Source of the DNA: Coenobita brevimanus
Lineage: Eukaryota > Arthropoda > Malacostraca > Decapoda > Coenobitidae
DNA: 64,000 nucleotides
Assembly (NCBI GenBank): GCA_032717465.1
Contig: CM064690.1
Location: 8,762,593 to 8,826,592 of the forward strand
Direction of reading: 5' to 3'
The position numbers and the translations under genes were made by a program. The notes beneath the pieces were generated by a model. It was not told the DNA's origin, made no database searches, and was given only the letters and a program-made list of their open reading frames with translations. How positions within the stretch are numbered: position 1 is the stretch's first letter; each line of letters starts with the position of its first letter. Positions 1-9,300 of this stretch are shown piece by piece.

Positions 1-522
1 GAAGTGAAGTTTAAAATAAATGAAGTAGGAAAGGTGCTGGGAGGAATGAAAAAAGTGTTTAAATGTCGTTCGCTTAGAATGGATGTAAAGAGAAGGCTGT
101 ATGAGGGTGTTGTGGTACCGACTGCATTATATGGGGCTGAAACATGGAATATGGGTGTAGCAGAGAGGAAAAGTTTGAATGTAATGGAGATGAGATGTCT
201 GAGGAGTATGTGTGGAGTGACGCGTATGGATCGAGTGCGAAATGATGAAGTGCGAAGGAGAACTGGAGTTGTTCGGGAGATGGCTGGTAGAGTTGAGCAG
301 AGGGTGTTGCAATGGTTTGGGCATATGGAGAGAATGGATAATGAGCGATTGGTGAAAAAGATAACTAGATCTGATGTGAGAGGTGTAAGACTGAGAGGAA
401 GACCACGAATAGGATGGATGGACAGTGTGAAGAGAGCGCTGGATGCGAGAGGGATGTCTGTTGAGCAAGGAAGAGTGGCTGTGCGTGACAGAAATAAATG
501 GAGAGAAATTGTGAATGAATAA
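1..522 (+). CDS. LINE reverse transcriptase, C-terminal part (RTE-like), partial
   Basis: The frame is open from the first base of the window, so this is the C-terminal end of a longer retrotransposon polyprotein cut by the window edge. It carries the post-RT block typical of RTE-like LINEs of arthropods: an LYGAETW-type motif near residue 43, a WFGHMERM block near residue 104, and an arginine-rich RGRPRIGWMDSVK block near residue 131. The polymerase core itself lies outside the window. The same C-terminal architecture recurs in the two minus-strand LINE copies at 24-27 kb and 41-44 kb and in fragments at 27.3-28.5 kb, but this copy differs clearly in sequence, so it is a different subfamily. 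The frame reaches its natural stop at 520-522 without internal stops. Confidence 0.85.
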   Translation, partial: EVKFKINEVGKVLGGMKKVFKCRSLRMDVKRRLYEGVVVPTALYGAETWNMGVAERKSLNVMEMRCLRSMCGVTRMDRVRNDEVRRRTGVVREMAGRVEQRVLQWFGHMERMDNERLVKKITRSDVRGVRLRGRPRIGWMDSVKRALDARGMSVEQGRVAVRDRNKWREIVNE

Positions 523-834
523 GTGATGACGCAGCCCTGAGGGGGATATTCTCCCGCTTTTGGTCTGATCAGCTAGTCAGGTCAGGTGCGGGTAAGGGGA
601 TGGGTCTGTTATGATGTGGCAGGGGTAAACCAGTTCTGCTGTCGGGCCCTGCTGTGGATGTCACTGATTGCATTGCGCAGTTGACCCTTGTGCGGTGTGA
701 TGCAGTGAGGATCTGTCCGTTCTCCCCTTTGGGGCTAAGATGCGAATAAATGTGTTTGAATGGATGAGTAAATGGAGAGTGAGTCGTCCTGTCTCGGCTA
801 CCTCCTTTCCTTGGGGGAAGCAGCCTAGGTATAT

Positions 835-835
<1 letters not shown>
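523..835 (+). other. LINE 3' untranslated region
   Basis: Non-coding stretch between the LINE stop codon and a (TA)n array. It probably is the 3' UTR of the LINE, ending in the simple repeat as its tail. No further motif seen. Confidence 0.5.

Positions 836-901
<66 letters not shown>
836..901. repeat. (TA)n microsatellite
   Basis: Nearly pure TA dinucleotides. It lies between the LINE 3' end and the left terminal repeat of the Penelope-like element; a second TA array lies at the other end of that element. Confidence 0.97.
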
Positions 902-903
<2 letters not shown>

Positions 904-927
904 CAGAGACTTCACATCACCGTAAAG

Positions 928-1440
928 ATATGTATGCAAACTAACCACAGGAGAAATGAAAGGAGCGACAGTGAGTACTTTCGTATATTACATCTTCAGA
1001 CAGAGTGAGACAGAAACGTAAAGGGTAGAGGTCTTTTATGCACACCCGCAGCAGGTAGTGGCACACAGAACAATGGATGACCTGAGTTTTTACCTGCAGC
1101 TTAACTTATGGTCATCTGCAGCAGGGAGTAGAACACAACAAAGGATGACCTGAATCTAAAAATGCATGTAACAAAGGAGAAGGGATTAGGAGGGGAGGAA
1201 AGGGGAGTGGGAGGGAGGGGGAAGGGGGAGGGGAGGAGGGGAAGGGGAAGGGGAGAGGGGGGAAGGAGGAGGGGATAAATACTGCTGCTTAACTTAAGAC
1301 CTAGAGGATTAATGCTTGGTGTGTCCCACACAAGTGTGACTACACCACCAGGAGATGACAGGGAACAATCATGTGTTCGTCTGGGGGATACTGCTTTAAA
1401 ATTAATTCAGTTAACAATTTATCACACTTAAAATGATCAT
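928..1440 (+). repeat. Left inverted terminal repeat of Penelope-like element
   Basis: Matches the reverse complement of 3403-3911 along its length. It includes a purine-rich GGGGA/GGAGG tract near 1170-1275 mirrored by the C/T tract near 3560-3660, and the block running from the tail of the endonuclease frame into the 3' UTR. Confidence 0.9.
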
Positions 1441-3350
1441 AGCTCATGTTTACATTCTTTTCATATGTACCAGAAATTAGACAAGATTCTATTACATTTC
1501 TTTCATCTAAGCTTTTTGATCTTGCTAGAATCTTGGAGCCTGTCCAGTCAATATGGTGATCACTGGATGCTTTGTGCTGAAATAAACCACTACTCTGTTG
1601 GGCTGTCCTTACGCTGTATTTATGTTGTGAGATTCTAGTTTCCAAATCTTTTCCAGATTGTCCTATGTAAAATTTGTTACAGCTTTTACACCGGATTTTG
1701 TAAACAACGCCTGAATTACTGAAAGGGCTGTTCTTGATGAGGGTTTTTTTTAATGGTGTTCTCATATTTGAATACTACTTGTACATTGAGTTTCCTCAGT
1801 ATGTGAACAACATCAAGAACATTTTCATGGAAGGGGAGGACAAGGGTTCTTTGAATGTTCTGGCGATCTGGCTTATTAGTTTTCCCTTCTAGGAATCGTT
1901 TCTTGTCTGTATTGTGGCACTGAGTTAGTATGCTTTGTGGATATTTTAGCTTCTTTCCAATACTCTGAATCATTTTTAGTTCATCATCTAAAAATTCTGG
2001 GTCTGAAATTCTATATGCTCTTAGGTACATGGATATGAACACAAATCTTTTTACATTAATATGATTGTTTGAATAGTAATGAACATATGACATAATATTT
2101 GTAGGTTTTCTGTATACCTTAGTCTTCAAAACGTTATGGTCCCTGATAACTTTTACATCCAAAAATGGCAATTCATTATCCATTTCCATCTCATGAGTAA
2201 ATTTAATCGACGGAACTAACGAATTTAATTGCAGGAGAAATTCATCAATGGGAAGACTGTTAGGCCAGAAGCACAGGATATCACCAACATATCGGAGCCA
2301 AGCTATGTTTTGCTCCTTTATGGAGGTCAGTAAATGTTTCTCAAAGTATTCCATGTCAATTTTTGCCAGAACTGGGGAGAGGGGATTACCCATGGCCATA
2401 CCAAATTTTTGTGTGTAAAATTTACCTTCAAAGGTAAAAGAAGAGTTCACAATGCACAATTTAATTAGCTTGATAATGTTTTCAGAGGGAATACCATCAG
2501 TGTTACTACCCAGAATGCTTGGCAGGAAAGTTAAAACATCATCAACAGGGACATTTGTGAATAATGATTTAACATCAAAGCTGACTAATTTGTAGGGGTA
2601 CATGACATTTATTGATTTTAACTTTCTTACCAAATCTTCATTGTTTTGTACAAATGAATCAGATATAGTGCCTACAACAGGGGACAACAGTGTTACAAGC
2701 CACTTGGAGAGCTTGTATGTCGTAGAGCCTACAGAGCTTACAATTGACCTGATGGGGTTGTTTGGTTTGTGAGTTTTAATCAAACCATACAGTTATGGTG
2801 CAGATGGATTTTGCACAGAGAACTGTTTGATCAAGTCATCCCTTCCTCTTAGCAAGGTCTTGATTTCTTTATGTAATTTTCTACTTTGTTTTTCATTTGG
2901 ATCACTTCTTAGTTCACTGTAGGTATTGGTGTCACGCAACAATTCACTCACTTTTTCCTTGTAGTCACATTTGTTCATAACCACTACGGCGCTGCTTTTA
3001 TCAGCTGTAGTTATATGTAGGGAGTCATCTTTTTTCAATTTGTCCAAGGCATTCACAAATCTTTTAGGAGCAGAGTTGTTATTTTTCTTAAACATTGCCC
3101 CATATAAAATGCCACGAATAATGTCACTATTTTCACTTCATTGTTTTTGCATTTAAAACAAGGACTTTCCAACCTGTACTGGGTTTATCTTCTTGCCATA
3201 AGAAAACGATAAACCATAACCTAGGGCACATAAGGTATCCCGATCTAATTCTTTAGATGACAGGTTTATGACGCAATCTGGGTTCATATGTATGTTCCAA
3301 TAGCTGTTTTCAATCAGTCCTTTAAATTTCTGTTCATGTTTACGTTTCAC
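1340..3350 (-). pseudogene. Penelope-like reverse transcriptase with GIY-YIG endonuclease, inactivated
   Basis: Read 3350 to 1340, the frame encodes an N-terminal segment (3350-3153, ending in a stop), an RT N-terminal part (3095-2793), the RT core (2790-1716) and a C-terminal endonuclease (1765-1340). RT landmarks are a LIKTHKP block, a SFDVKSLFTNVP block (motif A) and an AMGNPLSP block (motif B). The catalytic box reads YVGD at about 2289-2300, so the first of the two aspartates is replaced by glycine. The endonuclease shows VVYKIRCKSC, FYIGQSGKDLETR and a downstream Glu, as expected for GIY-YIG enzymes. Breaks: in-frame stops at 3153-3155 and 2793-2795, and a frame change in the T-run near 1743-1750. 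These make it a dead copy; identification is firm. Confidence 0.9.
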
Positions 3351-3402
3351 ACTAATAGTTTCATTGGTGAGAACTTGATAACAGTGAGAGAAAACAATGG
3401 GC

Positions 3403-3906
3403 TATGGTCATTTTAAGTGTGATAAATTGTTAACTGAATTAATTTTAAAGCAGTATCCCCCAGACTAACACGTGATTGTTCCCTGTCATCTCCTGGTGGT
3501 GTAGTCACACCTGTGTGGGACACACCAAGCATTAATCCTCTAGGTCTTACGTTAAGCAGCAGTATTTATCCCCTCCTCCCTCCCCCCTCTCCCCTTCCCC
3601 CTTCCCCTCCTCCCCTCCCCCTTCCCCCTCCTTCCCACTCCCCTTTCCTCCCCTCCTAATCCCTTCTCCTTTGTCACATGCATTTTTAGATTCAGGTCAT
3701 CCTTTGTTGTGTTCCACTCCCTGCTGCAGGTGACCATAAGTTAAGCTGTAGGTAAAAACTCAGGTCATCCATTGTTCTGTGTGCCACTACCTGCTGCGGG
3801 TGTGCATAAAAGACCTCTACCCTTTACGTTTCTGTCTCACTCTGTCTGAAGATGTAATATACGAAAGTACTCACTGTCGCTCCTTTCATTTCTCCTGTGG
3901 TCAGTT

Positions 3907-3911
<5 letters not shown>
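3403..3911 (-). repeat. Right inverted terminal repeat of Penelope-like element
   Basis: Partner of 928-1440. Only scattered substitutions separate the two arms by eye, so the arms are young or have been homogenised. Confidence 0.9.
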
Positions 3912-3968
<57 letters not shown>

Positions 3969-4016
3969 TAGATAGATAGATAGATAGATATAGATATATA
4001 TATATATATATATGTA

Positions 4017-4070
<54 letters not shown>

Positions 4071-4072
4071 AC
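3909..4072. repeat. Compound (TA)n / (GATA)n microsatellite
   Basis: TA dinucleotides, then a short (GATA) block around 3966-3990, then TA again. Abuts the right terminal repeat of the Penelope-like element. Confidence 0.95.
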
Positions 4073-4411
4073 CAAACAATATTTTCATCCACGTTCACGA
4101 AACGAAAATTTATTCTTCCACCTCCCAGGAACTGACAGCTTGCCTTAACTATCGCCACTAAATCATCAGCCAGAGATTATACAATATGATGTGTACTGGC
4201 CTGGAAGTCTGCAACAGCACTGCCAGTTCCAGGGTTTTCCAAGTGGATCCAAGCTTATTTGTTCCGACCTAGAAATCCTGGAGTTTTTCTTAAATACACA
4301 CTCACGGTAATCTACTTAAAAAAAAAAAAAAAAAAAAACATTGTTCCCGTTTATGCCCGTGTATACTGCATGAAATGATAGAAAATCTGGCTGTGAGATG
4401 AGGGGCCCAGA
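4073..4411. other. Unassigned intergenic stretch with A-run
   Basis: No coding signal recognised. A ~20 bp A-run at about 4319-4338 could be the tail of a retroposed sequence reading on the plus strand, but no body with promoter boxes or target duplication was identified. Confidence 0.4.
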
Positions 4412-4690
4412 GATCAGGAATTCAGGTTATTCTCAAAGACTCCGTACTGTTATTGGATGCTTTACTGGGAGCTCAGTTGTGTTAAACCCAGAGTCTAGTT
4501 GATCTCAAACTCCCATACAATCTTTCAGGGCAAAGGAAGTGAGCTTTCTTTGTGTGCGTTGCCCAATGTCATGACTACATATAAGGCTCCTCAGGAGATA
4601 TGGTAAGACGGTAGCTGGCCACTGCCGAATCATGACATTGTATCACGTCTGACCCAGGACGATTAAGCAACAAACATCTGTTCGCATACA
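4412..4690 (+). repeat. Interspersed repeat, copy 1 (partner at 20088-20365)
   Basis: A ~280 bp stretch matching 20088-20365 in direct orientation, with substitutions and small indels. Shared landmarks are TGGATGCTTTACTGGGAGCT near the start, a TGTTGCCCA..GTCATGACTACA block in the middle, and GAGCAACAAACATCT-like sequence at the end. It has no coding potential. Probably an interspersed non-coding family of unknown class. Confidence 0.8.
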
Positions 4691-5743
4691 TTTGTCTTCC
4701 CTCTGGTAAATAAGACGTCTCCCGACATGTTATAGATGTAGAGGTTAATAAAAAACAGTTTGAATGGTAAACTACACTGACATAAGTGAATGATAAAATT
4801 ATATGACAATATAATACACTAATAATAAGAGCATACTAGTTAACAGGGAGATTATTTTAACTAAATTAATGTATGAGTACATATATAAGAGAATGATAAA
4901 ATACGATACGTTACAGTGGAGAATAAAAAAATTACATTATTATAACACTTGGTCATACAAGAATCACAATGGTATCGCGGGAGAATAAGGTCTCTTAATA
5001 ACTAAATAATATTCATATAATTAGATGGGCGTCAACACTTCTTCACACAAATCAGCACTGTATAATAGAGGTGGAGTGGGCTATTGTTTGCCCATTTCAT
5101 CATTGCTTCAATAAAATTTCTCCACCTTCAACGTCAGGTTGCAATTTCTTCTCGCCACTTTCACATTTAACAAGCTTCCTTGTTCTATATTGCAACCTAA
5201 TCTCATGAAATCTTTTTCCCATACATTTAAAAAGTCAATCGGAGCGCGATTATCCCCGCGGGACGCGCACAGCACACTCCCGACATCCCCACGGCTAGGG
5301 GGTTAACACATCAATGGGCAAAAATCACCATGAGTGAAAATCCTAGTAGAGTGAATGCAATTGGAGAAAATACAAAATGGGGGCTTAAAAAATGCGGGAA
5401 GTGAGACATCTGAACAATCACAAAGTAAAAATTACCTGTACTTAGGAATGCAACCATGTCTAGCTGATGAGAAGTGATATATAGTCAATTGGGAAAACAG
5501 AAGAGATTTTTTATAGGTGCAAATATTACAAAGTTATGTGAACAAATAGCATAGTGTTGACGGGTTGGGTACGTAAAGAAAGAATTTTAATTGATGGAGC
5601 AATTGCCTGGTGCAATACAAAGACCAGAAGATTTGAGTGACTTGACAGGAGTGTTCAGAAGGTAAAACTAACTAATGAGTGTACGAAAATAAAGATAATG
5701 TATATGGTCTAAGTAAGTATGAAAAAAACGGGAACTTTGGGAG
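4691..5743. other. Unassigned stretch; may hold the 3' end of the errantivirus-like element
   Basis: No gene recognised. The minus-strand env-like gene approaches from the right, so its 3' untranslated region and LTR may lie here. I could not find a matching LTR upstream of gag near 18.8-19.1 kb. Confidence 0.3.
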
Positions 5744-5746
5744 AAG

Positions 5747-5782
<36 letters not shown>
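5744..5782. repeat. (GA)n microsatellite
   Basis: Pure GA dinucleotides, at the distal end of the env-like gene remnant. Confidence 0.95.
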
Positions 5783-5786
<4 letters not shown>

Positions 5787-5821
5787 TGTAGAAGCAATAG
5801 CTTTGACCAAAAGGTTACGTA

Positions 5822-6396
5822 CTAAGGCATTCTTACATGGGGCAGCTGTAATAGGAATGATATTAAAGAGGAATGCCGGACATAAATCAGGGATTGAGCA
5901 ACGGACGAACACGAGTGCAGGAGATTTGATGGGAGAAAAGACACTGACAGTTGGTCGTGTGATAGGAGAAAAACTCGAAGTACACAGATACAATACAGAG
6001 AGTCCTTGAAAGGTAGAAGGAAAGGAATTATTTGGAAGAGATCAAGGATGACTGCAGAACACATGGGAATATGGACCTTGATAGTTGTGGTGAGGAAGGT
6101 AGCTTCCAGTGCAGGATAGTACAATTGTAGACTTGAGAAAGGAAAAATAGCACCAAGACTGAAATTAGTGTGAGCCCATTCCAAAACTAAACGAAGGTCT
6201 GACATCAGAATAAGGTCTAGGACAACATGACCACTCACAGCATCTACTAACAAGTGAATACAATCGTCTACTTTTAACATTAAAGGCTGGAGGGACGAAG
6301 ACGATGATTCAAGGTGAAAGCTGAGATACAATATTTCTGTAATAACATTAATTTCATCATCCAGTTTTTCTAAGACATCTGAAAATATTGTTAAGA
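5822..6396 (-). pseudogene. Env-like gene, downstream part (errantivirus-like remnant)
   Basis: Read from 6396 downward, this continues the env-like gene interrupted at 11757. It has amphipathic and hydrophobic stretches like the middle of fusion proteins of insect errantiviruses. The frame stays open for ~170 residues and then runs into a (GA)n array and stops. Recognition depends mainly on collinearity with 11757-12349 across the inserted element; alone it would be weak. It has no complete ectodomain or membrane anchor and is not functional. Confidence 0.6.
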
Positions 6397-6397
6397 T

Positions 6398-6791
6398 GCG
6401 AGATTTCAGTTAGGTGCTCGAGAAGCATCTCGACGTTCCCCGATGTTTACCGTAGCTAGTTCCTGTTCTGGTACTAGTCACAGTTGCCAGTTTGCCTGCT
6501 GTTTATGAGCGTAGATATTTCGAAAGTAATGCATTAATTTTTATGCTCTTTTTCTCTAATGTTTTATTTATGTAATTGCTTGTTGAATTATGTAATTCAA
6601 GTCAGTATGCTAAATAATTTACAGTGTTATGTAATGTACGAAATCTCTGGCATGTTATGATGTCTCCTAGTTGGTAACTGTTGTTGCTAGGGCCTGATGC
6701 AAGACCAGCATGTCCTAGAATGTTGGAGCAATAGATCATTCTAGTACAATGCGACCTTATATAAAGATGAGGAGAGACTTGGGCAAGTTTG
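6398..6791 (+). repeat. 5' LTR, first segment
   Basis: Matches the first part of the 3' LTR from 10923 (GCGAGATTT, then CAGTTAGGTGCTCGAGAAGC). It contains a TATATAAA-like box near 6759. Homology stops at GGGCAAGTTTG, where the retroposon enters. Confidence 0.92.
6781..6791 (+). repeat. Target-site duplication, left copy
   Basis: GGGCAAGTTTG, matched at 8096-8106 by GGGAAAGTTTG. The uninterrupted 3' LTR has a single copy of this site near 11302. Confidence 0.85.
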
Positions 6792-8095
6792 AGTGTTAAG
6801 GCAGCAGCTGAAGGGAAACATGGCTGCTAAAGTTGTGGGCCAGGTGCGGTGGTTCCACGTACGGAAGGGGTTTGGCTTCTTGACTCGCTGGGACACGGGG
6901 GCTGACATTTTTATACATCACTCGTCCATAGTGGCCCCCAACCCTTCCCACCCTGTGCCTTCGGTTGAGGCTGGTGAGGCTGTGGAGTTCGTTGTGGTGG
7001 CGGGAGATAAGGGTCCTGCAGCTGCCTTCATCACCGGCCCTGCTGGCCAGGCAGTGCGGGGCTCACACCACGCCCTCCCCCATCGTCGGCGCTGTCATCA
7101 GTCTCGGTCTCCCTCTTCTGCTTCTGCTTCTGCCTCTGCCTCTTCTGCTTCCACCCTAGTCACCATGTGCGTGGAGGTTGCTAAGGCTTTCTCGGGGGGT
7201 GATATGGCAGTTCTCGCCCAGCGCATGCCCACCATCTTCCAGGCAAATGGATTTCCTGCCATACTCATCCCAGAGTCTTTCTCCTCTCTGCCTGTGGTGC
7301 GGAAGAGGCCTTGGAGGAGGACCTCTCGTCGTCCTTCGGGGCATCCTGTGACCTCCACCAGCTTGGTCCCGAGGGTGCTGCAGCTGCAGCCCTCAATCCC
7401 ACCTACAAGGCTCCAGCTGGCAGGACGTTCAGTCTCTCGCCGGTCTGCCCCGCCGCCACTACCCGTGGTACCTATGGAGGTTGGGGATGCGGCGCCGCCT
7501 TCCGCACCTAAGGCTTCTGTTCCTGATGCCCTTGTCTCCCCTGCTCCTACCGTGGTGCCCGACGAGGTGGAGTCTGCTCCACCTACGGTGCTGGCTCCGC
7601 CGGATCAGGAGCCTTCTGGTCCAGTTCATCACCTCACCTGGGCAGACTTTGCCGCCCTTGATGAGCCGGAAATGGACTCCGTGTCTCGCCATCTTCATGA
7701 GTACGAGGACGCTGCCCCTGTGACTCCAAATGAGAAAGACTTTTCCAAGGGGGATTTCCGGCGGGCCATGTTCTCATTCACCGAGCTGCGCCGGGGGTCC
7801 CTCCAGACCATCAAGGACCCTGACTAGGTGAAAATCCTCAATCAGTCTATCTCTACGTCCCCCTCCGCCTCAGCCACCAGCTCGGTTTAACCTACGTCCT
7901 GTGCCCTTCTTCCTGCCATGTTTACATCCTGTGCCCTTCTTACTGCCTCGCTCGCCTTTGTGTCCTAGAGTGACTGTTTCAATGATTTTGGACTTTGTCT
8001 TAAAATTTTCTTGTGTATATTATATTGTTTGCCCTAATACCCAAAATAGTGGGTGATGGCCATTAAACCTAAAAAAAAATAAAAAAATAAAAAAA
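6792..8095 (+). mobile_element. Retroposon encoding a Y-box cold-shock-domain protein
   Basis: A 1.3 kb insertion inside the 5' LTR. It has the marks of LINE-type retroposition: an 11 bp target duplication with one mismatch (6781-6791 and 8096-8106) and an A-rich tail of A-runs broken by single T (about 8071-8095). It has no introns, and one open frame (6820-7827) with a cold-shock domain. The 5' leader before the ATG is only 28 bp. Two readings fit: a half-LINE that carries only ORF1, or a processed copy of a cellular gene. The tail made of A-runs broken by T, rather than pure poly(A), leans to a LINE-type element. Confidence 0.8.
6820..7827 (+). CDS. Y-box-type cold-shock-domain protein, 335 residues
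   Basis: The ATG at 6820 has a good context (GGGAAACATGG) and is the first in frame. Residues ~5-75 form a cold-shock domain: GQVRWFHVRKGFGFLTR carries the RNP1-like KGFGF, ADIFIHHSSIV the RNP2-like block, and VEAGEAVEFVVV the later strand, followed by GPAAAFITGP as in animal Y-box proteins. Such domains bind single-stranded nucleic acid. After it come a serine/alanine-rich linker (~95-112), a helical stretch near TMCVEVAKAF, a proline-rich middle and an acidic C-terminal part ending in KDPD. The basic/aromatic islands of cellular Y-box proteins are absent. The frame is uninterrupted, so the insertion is young or was kept. Role in a nucleoprotein particle, as for LINE ORF1 proteins, is inference. 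Confidence 0.8.
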   Translation: MAAKVVGQVRWFHVRKGFGFLTRWDTGADIFIHHSSIVAPNPSHPVPSVEAGEAVEFVVVAGDKGPAAAFITGPAGQAVRGSHHALPHRRRCHQSRSPSSASASASASSASTLVTMCVEVAKAFSGGDMAVLAQRMPTIFQANGFPAILIPESFSSLPVVRKRPWRRTSRRPSGHPVTSTSLVPRVLQLQPSIPPTRLQLAGRSVSRRSAPPPLPVVPMEVGDAAPPSAPKASVPDALVSPAPTVVPDEVESAPPTVLAPPDQEPSGPVHHLTWADFAALDEPEMDSVSRHLHEYEDAAPVTPNEKDFSKGDFRRAMFSFTELRRGSLQTIKDPD

Positions 8096-8538
8096 GGGAA
8101 AGTTTGGTTGGTTTTCAGTTTAGTCTGAGTGAAGCCAGTCGGTTTTGGTTCAGTTTGAGTGTAGTGCAGTTTCAGTGCAGTGTCAGTGAAGGTTGTATAA
8201 TTTTGGTACTTGTGAAAACAGTGGCAAACAGTGAGTTGTTTATTATGCTTGTATATCATCAGAACTTTAAGTGTTGTCAAGCATTAAGTGTAATAGCAGT
8301 TAATAAAGTTTGTATAGCTCCAGTGCTTGTGAGAACAGTGAAGTTGGAAAGCATTAAGTGGAATTATTTGGAAAACAAAGACAGTGAACATTAAGAGGCC
8401 AGTGTTTATTTTCCTCTCAGCTGATCTTGTCTGCTGTACACTGAAAGGCTGACCATAGGAAGAACAGCTCACTGGGCAACGTCCTTCCTGTACTGAACTA
8501 CTGTTGTTGAAGCCTGTGGCAGTGTGGGGTGAGGACGT
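8096..8538 (+). repeat. 5' LTR, second segment
   Basis: Resumes the LTR after the retroposon and runs to GGACGT at 8538, matching 11302-11756 with few differences. An AATAAAG-like signal lies near 8303. The sequence after 8538 (GACACTGGTGTCAGGAGCG) should contain the primer-binding site; I cannot assign the tRNA. Confidence 0.9.
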
Positions 8539-8600
8539 GACACTGGTGTCAGGAGCGTGGATTAAGTGGATTAAGTTCTGTGGTGAGCGAAACCTTCGAC

Positions 8601-9300
8601 ATGGAAGCAGGAGGTGTGCAGACAAGCTCTCGTGCTGGGCAGGAGGAGGAATTGTCCTTGGCGACGATTGTGAAGCTATTACACGCACAGAATGAAGGAC
8701 AGAAAAAATTCCAAACACAATTATAGGATGAATGTGAAGAGGTCAGGAACGAAATCAAAGTACAATTACAAGCACAGAATGAAAGACTACAGGCCCAAAG
8801 TTAAGAACAGAAAGAGCTCAGGAGCAAAATCAAAGAACATTTACAGGCACAAACTAAAAAAACTCAAAGAACAAACTAAAGAACTCAAAGAACAATTACA
8901 GGCACAAACTAAAGAACTCAGAGAACAAATTAAAGAACTCAAAGAACAAGTACAGGCACAAACTAAAGAACTCAAAGAACAAACTAAAGAACTCAAAGAA
9001 CATTTACAGACACAAAATGTACAACTGAAGCCAAAAAGTGAACAACTAGAGGCACGACGTGAAGAACAAAAAGAACATTATGAACAACTTCAAGAGGCAT
9101 CAGAGGAGCAACAGAGGGAATTACAACTGAGGATGCACGGACAGCTAGATGCTTTCGTGGGGGAAATGAAGGAAGAACAGCAACAGCTTAAGGAGGAAGT
9201 AGATGCCAAGCTTGAGGAGCAGAAGTATGAGATGGCAATGCAGTTTGCTCCTAGCCTCGAGGGTGCTGCAATGGAAATTCTGGGCCAAATGTCAGTAGAG
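8601..9300 (+). pseudogene. Gag-like coiled-coil protein, frame-broken
   Basis: Gag starts at the ATG at 8601 (MEAGGVQTSSRAG...). It meets a stop at 8724-8726; the intended frame then changes in the A-run near 8863-8870. From there to ~9060 the protein is a coiled coil built of near-perfect repeats of KELKEQ and QAQT, continuing as a Glu/Gln-rich helix to ~9240. A short gag-core segment (SLEGAAMEILGQMSVEERMQ) ends abruptly near 9310, where sequence normally found between RNase H and integrase begins in the same frame. Confidence 0.75.

Larger units (their letters stand above)
928..3911 (-). mobile_element. Penelope-like element with long inverted terminal repeats
   Basis: A broken Penelope-like retroelement reading on the minus strand. 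The reverse transcriptase and GIY-YIG endonuclease lie at 1340-3350. They are enclosed by two ~510 bp arms (928-1440 and 3403-3911) that are near-identical reverse complements. The left arm overlaps the last codons of the endonuclease frame, so the right arm carries an inverted copy of the 3' coding end. Terminal repeats in direct or inverted arrangement are a known property of Penelope-like elements. (TA)n arrays lie just outside each arm, so the element may have entered a TA array or gained the arrays at its ends. Confidence 0.88.

Noticed and set aside
740..948. Open frames rich in Tyr-Ile
   Set aside because: They are translations of the (TA)n microsatellite.
6398..6405. Target-site duplication of the plus-strand Ty3 element
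   Set aside because: The bases beside the two LTR ends (AGAT before, AATA after) do not match, so none is claimed.
8020..8718. Open frames in the LTR second segment
   Set aside because: Repeated in the 3' LTR with different breaks and no domain; LTR sequence explains them.
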